Below the pieces are notes generated by a model. That model had not been told where the DNA came from, made no database searches, and was given only the letters and a program-made list of their open reading frames with translations. Both the position numbers and the translations under genes were made by a program. From positions 1 to 18,615 of the forward strand of contig JAIFNJ010000040.1 of the NCBI GenBank assembly GCA_020047835.1: a stretch of DNA of 18,615 bases, read 5' to 3'. Below, piece after piece: positions 7,200 to 15,578 of the stretch. The stretch is from Bacteroidota bacterium. Its GTDB lineage: Bacteria; Bacteroidota; Bacteroidia; Bacteroidales; SZUA-534. Position 1 is the first letter of the stretch, and each line of letters starts with the position of its first letter.

Positions 7200-8225
7200 A
7201 TGGGATTATTTTCATTTTTAACACAAGAAATAGCAATTGACCTAGGTACAGCTAATACCATCATTATTCATAATGATAAAATTGTTGTTGACGAACCCTC
7301 AATTGTGGCCATAGATACGGCAACCGGTAAGTTGATTGCTATTGGAGAAAAAGCCCGGCAGATGCACGGGAAAACCCACGAACACATTAAAACAGTGCGT
7401 CCGTTGCGCGATGGAGTTATTGCTGATTTTAATGCAGCAGAATTGATGATTCGTGGGATGATAAAGATGATAAATAACAATAAAACACAACTCTTTAGTC
7501 CAGCTTTAAAAATCGTTATTTGCATACCTTCTGGTTCTACTGAAGTGGAAATTCGCGCGGTGCGCGATTCATCGGAACATGCCGGAGGACGCGAAGTGCT
7601 GATGATTTATGAACCAATGGCAGCAGCTATTGGAATGGGTGTTGATGTGGAAGCACCTGAAGGTCACATGGTTGTTGATATTGGTGGAGGGACTACAGAA
7701 ATTGCTGTTATTTCTCTTGGTGGCATTGTGGCTAACCAGAGCATTCGCATTGCAGGTGATGATTTAACTGCCGACATTCGCGAATACATGCGTCATCAGC
7801 ACAATATAAAAATTGGAGAACGAACGGCTGAAGATATTAAAATAAACGTGGGTTCAGCAATGCCAGAATTGATAGATCCTCCTGCTGATTATATGGTTAG
7901 GGGACCCCATCAAATGACCGCTTTACCAATTGAAATTCCAGTATCTTATCAGGAAATTGCCCATTGTTTGGACCGTTCTATTTGTAAGATTGAAGCGGCT
8001 ATAATGGCCACATTGGAACATACTCCTCCTGAATTATACAGCGATATTTACCGAAAGGGTATTTTTCTGGCCGGTGGTGGTGCCTTACTTCGAGGTTTAG
8101 ATAGGAGATTAACGGAGAAGACCAAAATTCCATTTCATGTAGCGGAAGATCCATTGCATGCAGTAGCAAGAGGCACTGGAATTGCGTTGAAGAATTCTGA
8201 TAGATTTTCGTTTTTGATTAAGTAA
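7200..8225 (+). CDS. mreB: Rod shape-determining actin homologue MreB
   Basis: An ATP-dependent filament protein on the inner face of the membrane that orients the cell-elongation machinery. The 341 residues match the family. There is a short hydrophobic N-terminus (GLFSFL) expected to touch the membrane. The first phosphate-binding loop is DLGTANT (14-20). The second is DIGGGTTE (160-167), and the adenosine motif LAGGGALLRG starts near 290. The tail EDPLHAVARGTG is typical. The ATG at 7200 lies 23 bases after the purH stop with no room for a promoter, so mreB is probably read with purH. It heads the elongasome genes mreC, mreD, mrdA and rodA. Confidence 0.97.
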   Translation: MGLFSFLTQEIAIDLGTANTIIIHNDKIVVDEPSIVAIDTATGKLIAIGEKARQMHGKTHEHIKTVRPLRDGVIADFNAAELMIRGMIKMINNNKTQLFSPALKIVICIPSGSTEVEIRAVRDSSEHAGGREVLMIYEPMAAAIGMGVDVEAPEGHMVVDIGGGTTEIAVISLGGIVANQSIRIAGDDLTADIREYMRHQHNIKIGERTAEDIKINVGSAMPELIDPPADYMVRGPHQMTALPIEIPVSYQEIAHCLDRSICKIEAAIMATLEHTPPELYSDIYRKGIFLAGGGALLRGLDRRLTEKTKIPFHVAEDPLHAVARGTGIALKNSDRFSFLIK

Positions 8226-8262
8226 TCGAAGAAATAATACTTATTGAAGGATAAATTAATAC

Positions 8263-9093
8263 ATGAGAAGTTTACTGAATTTTATTCACACTTACCATTT
8301 TATCATTTTATTCCTTTTAATGGAATTTTTCTCATTTTTTCTTCTCATTCAATATAACGACTATCAGCGGGCATCTTTTTTAAATTCATCAAACCAGATT
8401 TCAGGATCTGTATATAAAAAGTTTTCTGGCATGAACCAGTATCTTAGTTTGAAGGAAAAAAACCTTCAACTAATGAATTTTATTACCGATAGCCGAAATG
8501 CATCCTTAACCTCTTTTAAACAGGAAAAGGTACCTTTGATGAATGTTTACGACTCAATCTACCTTCAACAATATCAGTTCGTACCTGCATTGGTAATAAA
8601 TAATTCAATTAACAAAACCAATAATTATCTAACGCTGAATATAGGTCGTAAACAAGGAATTGATAAAGGAATGGCGGTAGTTTCACCCTTTGGTATTGTG
8701 GGAGTAGTTAAGGAAGTTTCTGCTAATTATGCCTCTGTTATTAGTTTGCTAAATCAGAATTTGAAAGTAAGTGCCATGTTCAAAGAGTCTGGTTATTTTG
8801 GATCAATTAATTGGAATGGATCGAATTACCAATATGTAACTTTTTCCGAGTTACCGAGCCATATTTCAGTTGCTATTGGCGATACAATTATAACAAGCGG
8901 CTATTCTGCCATGTTTCCAAAAGGTGAATTAGTGGGGTTTGTAAGTGAAGTTGACAAAAGCGAAACGGGTGAATTTCTTGAAGTAAAAGTGCAACTTGCT
9001 GTTGATTTCAAAAGGCTTCAACATGTAATGGTTATTAAGAATTTTTTATATCAAGAACAAATGCAATTAGAGACCGAATCAAGTCATGATTAA
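8263..9093 (+). CDS. mreC: Rod shape-determining protein MreC
   Basis: A bitopic inner-membrane protein whose periplasmic domain contacts and activates PBP2/RodA. The 276 residues have one N-terminal membrane helix (about 10-30), a short helical stretch (about 45-70) and the two-barrel MreC domain from about 100. Family landmarks are LNIGRKQGIDKGMAV, GIVGVVKEV, DTIITSGYSAMFPKGELVGFV and a final LAVDFKRLQHVMVI. A purine-rich GAAGGA (8246-8251) lies 11 bases before the ATG, unusual for this phylum but plausible as a ribosome site. The gene ends 8 bases inside mreD. Confidence 0.93.
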   Translation: MRSLLNFIHTYHFIILFLLMEFFSFFLLIQYNDYQRASFLNSSNQISGSVYKKFSGMNQYLSLKEKNLQLMNFITDSRNASLTSFKQEKVPLMNVYDSIYLQQYQFVPALVINNSINKTNNYLTLNIGRKQGIDKGMAVVSPFGIVGVVKEVSANYASVISLLNQNLKVSAMFKESGYFGSINWNGSNYQYVTFSELPSHISVAIGDTIITSGYSAMFPKGELVGFVSEVDKSETGEFLEVKVQLAVDFKRLQHVMVIKNFLYQEQMQLETESSHD

Positions 9094-9595
9094 ACTGTTC
9101 CAACGATATATATTGCTGTTTATCATTCTTGTTTTGCTGCAAGTATGGGTCTTGAATAATATTCAGGTGAGCGGATATATTAATCCCTATTTGTATGTTT
9201 TATTTATTCTATTGCTGCCATTTCAAATACCCAACTGGCTACTGTTGGTGTTTTCCTTTTTACTTGGATTGGTTATTGATATGTTCTGTGATACACTAGG
9301 TATGCATGCATCAGCAACTGTTTTCATGGGATTTTTACGTCCCATAGTTCTTCAGGCAATTTCCACTCGCGATACTTTTGAAGCCGGTACCTTTCCTTCC
9401 ATTCATTTGTTCGGATTTAATTGGTTTATAAAATATTCCTTACTCTTGGTTTTTAGTCATCATTTGTTTTTATTTATTGTTGAGGCCTACAATTTCAATG
9501 CATTTTACCTGATATTATGGCGAACCCTAGTTAGCACGTTTTTTACCATCCTTCTTATTGTGCTTAGCCAATATATAATATTTAGAAAGCAATGA
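9086..9595 (+). CDS. mreD: Rod shape-determining membrane protein MreD
   Basis: A small integral membrane partner of MreC. The 169 residues are almost entirely hydrophobic, with about five predicted membrane segments and few conserved motifs, as is normal for MreD. The segment GLVIDMFCDTLGMHASATVFMGF matches the conserved central part of the family (a D-x(3)-D...G-x-HA pattern). Identification rests partly on position. It overlaps mreC by 8 bases and shares an ATGA stop/start (9592-9595) with mrdA, which implies translational coupling. Confidence 0.88.
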   Translation: MIKLFQRYILLFIILVLLQVWVLNNIQVSGYINPYLYVLFILLLPFQIPNWLLLVFSFLLGLVIDMFCDTLGMHASATVFMGFLRPIVLQAISTRDTFEAGTFPSIHLFGFNWFIKYSLLLVFSHHLFLFIVEAYNFNAFYLILWRTLVSTFFTILLIVLSQYIIFRKQ

Positions 9596-11418
9596 ACCCA
9601 TATCTTAGCCGAAAGTATATTATTGGAGGAATATTCAGCCTTATAATTCTGATTTATATCATTCGATTATTTTTTCTGCAGATCGTTGATCAATCCTATA
9701 AATTATCAGCTTCAAATAATGTATTGCGTTATGTAACTCAGTACCCGTCCAGGGGTTTAATTTACGACCGGAATGGAAAGTTGATGGTATATAATGAAGC
9801 TGCGTATGATATTTTGGTAATACCCAGGCAAGTTGAGCCTTTTGATACCAATCAACTTGCGAAATTGCTTGATTTGACGAAAGAACAAATAGCTCAACGA
9901 CTCAAAGCCGCAAAAAATTATTCCTACTATAAACCGTCAGTTTTTGCGAAACAGATTTCAGCCCGGAATTATGCTCCATTGCAAGAACAGCTGTACAACT
10001 TTAAAGGTTTTTTTGTCCAAACCCGGACTTTGCGTAAATACCCGGAAAAAATTGGCGCCCATGTTTTAGGATACATTGGTGAGGTAGATGATGAGTTAAC
10101 AAAAAAAGATCCGTATTATAACTCGGGTGACTATATTGGTATTAGTGGAGTTGAACAATCCTATGAAAAGGTACTTCGTGGGAAGAAGGGGGTTGAGATT
10201 TTTATGGTTGACGTGCACAACCGAATAAAAGGACGTTTTAAAGAAGGGAAGTTTGACACTATAGCCATTCATGGTGAAAATGTTACCTTAACTATTGATG
10301 CCACGATACAAGCTTATGGGGAGGCGCTCATGAAAAATAAAAGAGGCAGCATTGTTGCCATAGAGCCTTCTACCGGTGAAATTCTTACTTTAGTTAGTTC
10401 ACCCGGTTTTGACCCGGATTTATTGGTTGGGCGTAACCGTACTGAAAACTATGACAAGCTAAAAAATGACTCTTTGCTTCCTTTGTTTGACAGGCCTTTG
10501 ATGGCCAGATACCCTCCTGGCTCAACATTTAAATTGGTAAATGCGTTGATTGGACTTCAAGAGGAAATTATTAAGCCTTGGACTGTTTTTTCGTGTTATG
10601 GTGGCTATAATATTGGAAACTTCCACATGGGATGCCACAACCACAGAAGTCCACTCGATCTGAAACACTCAATCCAGCATTCTTGCAACGCCTATTATGC
10701 CAATGTTTTTCGCTCCATATTGGATGCCCCCAAATATGGGTCCGTGGAAAATGCCTATGGCTTATGGAGAAATTCAGTAATTTCGTTCGGTTTTGGGCAA
10801 AAACTTGGAATTGATCTACCCCACGAGGTGAATGGTTACATTCCCACACTTAGCCTTTATAATCGTATTCATGGCAACCGTTTAAAATCTTTAAATATTG
10901 TTTCGCTTGCAATTGGGCAAGGTGAATTATTGATGACCCCGCTACAAATGGCAAACATGACAGCCATCATTTGCAACAAAGGATATTATTATGTACCTCA
11001 TGTAATTAAAAGCACATCAGAAACCTATGATACGGTCCAAAAACCTTTTTTGATAAGGAAATATACTAACATTGACTCTGTGAATTTTGAACCCGTTATT
11101 GAAGGGATGTTTCTGGGAGTTAATGGGGATGATGGTGGAACCGGCCGTATTGCCCGAATGCCCGGAATAGAAATTTGTGGAAAAACAGGAACTGCTGAAA
11201 ATCCGCATGGGGACGATCACTCCATATTTATTGCATTTGCCCCGAAAGATAATCCAAAAATTGCGATAGCTGTGTATGTTGAAAATGCTGGTTTTGGAGC
11301 TACCTGGGCAGCTCCTATTGCAAGCCTAATGATTGAAAAGTATATAAACGATAGTATTGCCAGACCCGCTCTGGAGAAACACATATTAGAAAGAAATTTG
11401 ATAGATGCGCAGCCCTAA
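9592..11418 (+). CDS. mrdA: Penicillin-binding protein 2 (elongation peptidoglycan transpeptidase)
   Basis: A class B PBP that crosslinks new peptidoglycan during elongation, partner of RodA. The 608 residues have one N-terminal membrane anchor (about 9-31) and a pedestal domain opening with PSRGLIYDRNGKLMVYNE. The transpeptidase domain carries all three active-site motifs: S-T-F-K at 311-314 (PPGSTFKL, nucleophile Ser311), S-C-N at 364-366 and K-T-G at 531-533. The ATG at 9592 overlaps the mreD stop as ATGA, and the 3' end overlaps rodA by 14 bases. This fixed pairing with rodA separates it from the division homologue FtsI. Confidence 0.96.
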   Translation: MNPYLSRKYIIGGIFSLIILIYIIRLFFLQIVDQSYKLSASNNVLRYVTQYPSRGLIYDRNGKLMVYNEAAYDILVIPRQVEPFDTNQLAKLLDLTKEQIAQRLKAAKNYSYYKPSVFAKQISARNYAPLQEQLYNFKGFFVQTRTLRKYPEKIGAHVLGYIGEVDDELTKKDPYYNSGDYIGISGVEQSYEKVLRGKKGVEIFMVDVHNRIKGRFKEGKFDTIAIHGENVTLTIDATIQAYGEALMKNKRGSIVAIEPSTGEILTLVSSPGFDPDLLVGRNRTENYDKLKNDSLLPLFDRPLMARYPPGSTFKLVNALIGLQEEIIKPWTVFSCYGGYNIGNFHMGCHNHRSPLDLKHSIQHSCNAYYANVFRSILDAPKYGSVENAYGLWRNSVISFGFGQKLGIDLPHEVNGYIPTLSLYNRIHGNRLKSLNIVSLAIGQGELLMTPLQMANMTAIICNKGYYYVPHVIKSTSETYDTVQKPFLIRKYTNIDSVNFEPVIEGMFLGVNGDDGGTGRIARMPGIEICGKTGTAENPHGDDHSIFIAFAPKDNPKIAIAVYVENAGFGATWAAPIASLMIEKYINDSIARPALEKHILERNLIDAQP

Positions 11419-12832
11419 AAATAGCATTTGGAATGACCTTGACTGGATAACCATTGGATTATATTTTCTTTTGGTAATACTAGGATGGTTGAATATTTAT
11501 TCTGCGGTGTTTAATGAAGAACAACAGCATGGTTTTCATTTTGGAACGCGGTATGGGAAGCAACTTATATGGATAGGTGCCGCCTTTTTAATAATTGTAA
11601 TTGCATTGGTTGTTGACAGTAAATTTTATTCCTCTTTTGCTTACATCATTTATGGGTTATCTATTCTTCTTTTAATTGCAGTGCTCATTGTGGGTACTCG
11701 GATTAATGGAGCAAAATCTTGGTTAGTTATAGGATCCATCCAGTTTCAACCAGCTGAATTTACAAAAATTGCCACTGCACTGGCAATGGCAAAATATTTA
11801 AGTCATTATAGTTTAAAGCCGGAAAAGTTCAAAACCTTATTGGTGTTTTTTGCCATTATAGGCATTCCAACCCTATTTATTTTATTGCAAAACGATACAG
11901 GTTCAGCATTGGTATTCTTCATTTTTATTCTGGTGTTTTATCGCGAGGGGATGCCTTCGGTTTATATGCTTTTTGGTTTATTGGCTGTGGCTTTGTTCGT
12001 TTTAGCCATGCTTTTCGAAAACTATATAATTATTATAATTTTAGAGATATTGGCTCTATTAGCCTTCTATATATTGTACCGGCGACAAAACGAAACGTTA
12101 ATTGCCGCTTTAATAGTAGGAATTTCCTCAGTTTTGGTTTGGTTAGTAATAACCTATTTCATGCCCGATGCATCGATAACTTTACTCCTGTTACTGGCGC
12201 TATTCTTTTCTTCCCTATTTTTTGTTTACATACTCTTTAAAAACAAATTAAATGGGGGTTTTATCATTCTGGCAGTATTATTTTCTTCCATATTTTACGC
12301 CTATTCGGTCGATTACTTTTTCGATAATGTATTGGATGGATATCAGCAACGCAGAATTAAAGTGCTTTTGGGAATACAGTCCGATCCTTATGGAGCCGGT
12401 TACAATGTAAACCAAAGCATGATTGCCATTGGTTCCGGTGGACCAATTGGGAAAGGATACTTGCTGGGTACACAAACCAAATTCAAATTTGTGCCCGAAC
12501 AAAGTACCGATTTTATTTTCTGTACGGTTGGCGAAGAGTGGGGTTTTGTAGGATCAGCTATAGTATTGGGTCTGTTTTTGGCGTTGCTTATGCGGATTAT
12601 TATTATGGCCGAACGGCAAAAATCAAAATTCAGCCGCATTTATGGCTATTGTGTAGCCAGCATTCTGTTCTTCCATGTGGCTATAAATGTGGGAATGACC
12701 ATTGGCTTGGCTCCTGTTATTGGTATTCCTTTGCCCTTTTTTAGTTATGGTGGCTCATCGCTTTGGGGGTTTACCTTTCTGCTGTTTATTTTTGTAAAAC
12801 TCGATTCAAATCGCACGCAGCTGATTACGTAA
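11405..12832 (+). CDS. rodA: Peptidoglycan glycosyltransferase RodA (SEDS family)
   Basis: A polytopic inner-membrane enzyme that polymerises lipid II into glycan strands with PBP2. Conserved SEDS marks are GAKSWLVIGSIQFQPAEFTK (Glu118, matching E114 of E. coli RodA), LQNDTGSALVF, SDPYGAGYNVNQSMIAIGSGG, PEQSTDFIF (Asp369, matching the catalytic Asp262) and the closing PLPFFSYGGSS. At 475 residues it is about 100 longer than E. coli RodA. The two key acids show that the extra length lies between them, as additional hydrophobic segments around residues 178-285 (nt 11936-12260). Longer RodA proteins are, to my knowledge, usual in this phylum. The ATG at 11405 lies 14 bases inside mrdA. It is the last gene of the run. 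Confidence 0.95.
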   Translation: MRSPKNSIWNDLDWITIGLYFLLVILGWLNIYSAVFNEEQQHGFHFGTRYGKQLIWIGAAFLIIVIALVVDSKFYSSFAYIIYGLSILLLIAVLIVGTRINGAKSWLVIGSIQFQPAEFTKIATALAMAKYLSHYSLKPEKFKTLLVFFAIIGIPTLFILLQNDTGSALVFFIFILVFYREGMPSVYMLFGLLAVALFVLAMLFENYIIIIILEILALLAFYILYRRQNETLIAALIVGISSVLVWLVITYFMPDASITLLLLLALFFSSLFFVYILFKNKLNGGFIILAVLFSSIFYAYSVDYFFDNVLDGYQQRRIKVLLGIQSDPYGAGYNVNQSMIAIGSGGPIGKGYLLGTQTKFKFVPEQSTDFIFCTVGEEWGFVGSAIVLGLFLALLMRIIIMAERQKSKFSRIYGYCVASILFFHVAINVGMTIGLAPVIGIPLPFFSYGGSSLWGFTFLLFIFVKLDSNRTQLIT

Positions 12833-12870
12833 GTTTTTTGTTGCAAAAAAATATCTTAAGTTAACCTTGT

Positions 12871-12927
12871 GGCGCTATTCCCGAGCGCTTGTAGCCCGTG
12901 GTTAGGCTTTTATTTTATTTTATTTCT
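12871..12927 (+). terminator. Weak candidate terminator after rodA
   Basis: There are two short hairpins in tandem: GCGCT (12872-12876) with AGCGC (12884-12888), then AGCC (12893-12896) with GGCT (12905-12908). A T-rich TTTATTTTATTTTATTT tract follows. The stems are only 5 and 4 bp and the T-run is interrupted, so this is a tentative call based mainly on its place after the last operon gene. Confidence 0.3.
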
Positions 12928-12929
12928 AT

Positions 12930-12962
12930 TTTGACATATTCCAAAGCTGATTTTTAGTTTTG
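12930..12962 (+). promoter_or_regulatory. Consensus promoter match with no sense gene downstream
   Basis: TTTG at 12930-12933, 21 bases, then TAGTTTTG at 12955-12962 match the Bacteroidota consensus in both elements and spacing. The next + strand gene starts 2.6 kb away at 15579. A transcript starting near 12968 would run as antisense into the 3' end of the patatin gene. It could serve a small RNA or be a chance match in AT-rich DNA. Confidence 0.3.
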
Positions 12963-13074
12963 TAAACAACTAAAGACAAGGCATTTTCTGTTTTAACAAT
13001 TTATGAAATAGAGCATAAACTACATTATTCTTTAGTTCACACAAATGGAATCTTGCTGCAACAATTTAAAGCCA

Positions 13075-15405
13075 TCAATCAATGCCCCGTTTGTTGAAAA
13101 GCAGGTAACCAAAGTTCAACTGGAAATAAAAGGGAGTTTCTTCGTGCATAAAATAGCTGGCTGTAAGCGAGAAAGGCCCAATGGGGGTATGCCAAACCAG
13201 TGCGCTACAGCCCATAATACTTGGAGCTGGGAAGGCCTTGGAGTAGGCAGGATTGAAATCATCAAGTAAAATATATTTGTAAGGCTCATAAATTAATGCT
13301 TCAACCCTAATATCGAAGTTTTTGTTCAGTTTAAAAATAGGAATAATGCCTGCAGCCAAATAGGTGTTGGCACGGTAGTTTTGAAGAATATCTATTTTAC
13401 TCTGCGGAAAAGGAGTATAGCTAAAAGCACTCAATAATGTTGACATGGAATTGCTGAATGCACTTTTGTTTGAATAGTTTACTGTTGACTTAAAACCCAG
13501 AGTAAACCATCGGTTTATGGCGGGATAGGTTTGATATTCGGCTATCAATGAAAACCAGGAATGGCCGGATTGAAGTTCTACTTGATTCTCTGGCTCTGGA
13601 GTAGTGCCGGGTAAATACAACTCCTGACCGGTTACATATCGGGTTTGGAGCTTAAAGAAGGCACCAGCGGATGAGTATTCTTTGTAATTCAGCGTACTGT
13701 ATTCGTAAGTGGCATGAATGCTTGAATAGTCAAAAAAAGTGCGGTCGGCCACATCGTCTTTGGAAACTAAATTGGTTTGGAAGTATTCATCGGTTAATTT
13801 ACCGTACGAAAAGCCGGTGTAAAATAATCCCCGGGTTGAAACAGGTTTTCCATAATTGGATTCAAAATGGTATTCTTTTCTCACTATCAATGATGGCGAC
13901 TTACTGTCGATAAACCATTCGTTCGATAATTTAAAATAGTTCCAGTTGTTGGTGTTTGCCGCCAAATCAATATAAAAGGACGAAATTACCCGATCTTTTT
14001 TAATAGTACGGGGTGGAAAATCCATGCGGAATTTCCCCATCAGCGAATTGTAAAAACTTCCAAAATAGATGTTGGAGTATAGATTGTAAACATTCTTTTT
14101 TTGAAAATAATAATTCAAATCAAGATATCCCATGTTTCTTAGGTTCGACGAAATATTGCCACCAATAGCCATGGCAAACTCATTCTTGGTTTTTATTTCC
14201 AAATAAGCATCAAAGCTCCCGGTATTGCTATTGTACTGGACTCTAGGGAATATGGAGCGGATAATTTTATCGGATAATAATTTAAAATACTCCTTTTCAA
14301 ATTCAGCAAAAGTAAGGTATTGCCTATTTCGCAGGATATTCTTTAGAATGTAATCGGCTGTTTGGTTGTCAACTCCCGTTATGTATATATTTTCTATCAC
14401 AATGGGTTTACTTCCTTTCTTGAACGCGTCTCTTTTCTTGCTTAATTCAATGGATGGTATCCGGTATTTTATCAGTTCTTTCAGAGAGTCCATTTTTTCC
14501 ATTGCAGCCAAATAGCCGAGTTGATACAACGTGTCGAATTTTGTTAGTTCGAACAATCCAAAGGCATCAACTTTGGGTTCAATTAAAATACCATTCTTGG
14601 GCATCTGATAATTGGTAGTTTTCATAAAAACATTTTCCAGTTGCCTGTATATGTCATCCGAATCAGGCTTTTTTGGGTTCGATACCACTTTGGACCCTAT
14701 TAAAATATCGGGATTGTGTTTTTGTACCATTAGTTCAGCTGGAAAATTATTCAACATGCCTCCATCAAACAAAAGAACGCTATCGATGGAAATGGGTTTG
14801 AAATACCCGGGAAAAGTCATGGAGGCTCTAATGGCAGCCGACAAACTACCTTGATCGAGCACAACCGGCTGGTTTTTGTGAACATCAGATGCAATGCAAA
14901 AAAAAGGAACCATCAAACGGCTAAAGTCATAATTGGCATTGGCTCCGGCAGGTTCAAAAAATTGCATAAAACGCAGGTCCATCTGCTCTGGTGATATTAA
15001 GTTTGTGGGTAAAAAAGGTTTAAATTGGCCATCAACACTTGAAAATGGAAACTCCAACCATGTCGGTGATTCATTTTTCGATTTGTAATAATACGTTTCC
15101 TCAATGTCTATTATCCCCATCGACCATCGTAGAAATTCGTCCGATTTGAGAATTTCTGCTATTTCATCGGGAGAGTATCCAATGGCATAAAGTCCACCAA
15201 TTATTGCTCCCATCGAAGTGCCTGCAATGTAATCAATAGGAATGTTGTTTTCTTCCAAAGCTTTTATCATTCCAATATGAGCCAAGCCTTTAGCTCCTCC
15301 ACCGCTTAAAACCAAACCAACCGACTGAGAATTTGCTGCTTGATTAATACTAAGAAAGAGGGACAATAAAACAAGAAAAAAATTATTTACGGAAACTAGG
15401 TGCAT
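13075..15405 (-). CDS. Patatin-like phospholipase with POTRA and outer-membrane beta-barrel (type Vd autotransporter-like)
   Basis: A predicted exported lipid acyl hydrolase joined to its own outer-membrane barrel. The 776 residues begin with a signal peptide (hydrophobic core about 9-20, likely cleavage near 24-28). The patatin domain follows (about 29-320) with the oxyanion loop GGGAKG (35-40), nucleophile Ser64 in GTSMG, and Asp214 in DGG, giving a complete Ser-Asp dyad. A POTRA-like segment (about 336-405, IVIENIYITGVDNQTADYIL...) leads to a long barrel region with alternating aromatic strands, ending in a final strand FYFQLNFGYLLF. This order matches PlpD/FplA proteins of type Vd secretion. 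The substrate and whether the enzyme domain is surface-exposed or periplasmic are unknown. It is divergent from the ABC-F gene and convergent with rodA. No terminator is visible downstream. Confidence 0.9.
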   Translation of the reverse strand: MHLVSVNNFFLVLLSLFLSINQAANSQSVGLVLSGGGAKGLAHIGMIKALEENNIPIDYIAGTSMGAIIGGLYAIGYSPDEIAEILKSDEFLRWSMGIIDIEETYYYKSKNESPTWLEFPFSSVDGQFKPFLPTNLISPEQMDLRFMQFFEPAGANANYDFSRLMVPFFCIASDVHKNQPVVLDQGSLSAAIRASMTFPGYFKPISIDSVLLFDGGMLNNFPAELMVQKHNPDILIGSKVVSNPKKPDSDDIYRQLENVFMKTTNYQMPKNGILIEPKVDAFGLFELTKFDTLYQLGYLAAMEKMDSLKELIKYRIPSIELSKKRDAFKKGSKPIVIENIYITGVDNQTADYILKNILRNRQYLTFAEFEKEYFKLLSDKIIRSIFPRVQYNSNTGSFDAYLEIKTKNEFAMAIGGNISSNLRNMGYLDLNYYFQKKNVYNLYSNIYFGSFYNSLMGKFRMDFPPRTIKKDRVISSFYIDLAANTNNWNYFKLSNEWFIDSKSPSLIVRKEYHFESNYGKPVSTRGLFYTGFSYGKLTDEYFQTNLVSKDDVADRTFFDYSSIHATYEYSTLNYKEYSSAGAFFKLQTRYVTGQELYLPGTTPEPENQVELQSGHSWFSLIAEYQTYPAINRWFTLGFKSTVNYSNKSAFSNSMSTLLSAFSYTPFPQSKIDILQNYRANTYLAAGIIPIFKLNKNFDIRVEALIYEPYKYILLDDFNPAYSKAFPAPSIMGCSALVWHTPIGPFSLTASYFMHEETPFYFQLNFGYLLFNKRGID

Positions 15406-15424
15406 TTTATAAAATTCAGTATTC

Positions 15425-15459
15425 CAAAGTTACGGTTAAACGGTTAATATTTTTACAAA
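15425..15459 (-). promoter_or_regulatory. Possible promoter of the patatin gene
   Basis: On the minus strand TAACTTTG (15432-15425) matches TAnnTTTG. A TTTG lies upstream of it at 15459-15456 with a 23-base spacer, a little longer than usual. The start of transcription would fall about 15 bases before the ATG at 15405. Confidence 0.4.
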
Positions 15460-15547
15460 ACAAGCAATTGAATGGCATTTACCAGCATTTATTTTATTGG
15501 TTTTTAACAATCACACATCAATAGTTCATACCCTGAATTTTTGTTAC

Positions 15548-15555
15548 TATTTTTG
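15548..15555 (+). promoter_or_regulatory. Possible -7 element of the ABC-F gene
   Basis: TATTTTTG matches TAnnTTTG exactly and lies 23 bases before the ATG at 15579. No TTTG is present at the expected -33 distance, so support is partial. Confidence 0.3.
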
Positions 15556-15578
15556 CCCCGATTTAATACACTTTATAT

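Noticed and set aside
13045..13269. A 74-codon + strand reading frame downstream of the orphan promoter
   Set aside because: Most of it is antisense to the conserved C-terminal barrel strands of the patatin protein, its composition is not protein-like, and it has no recognisable domain.
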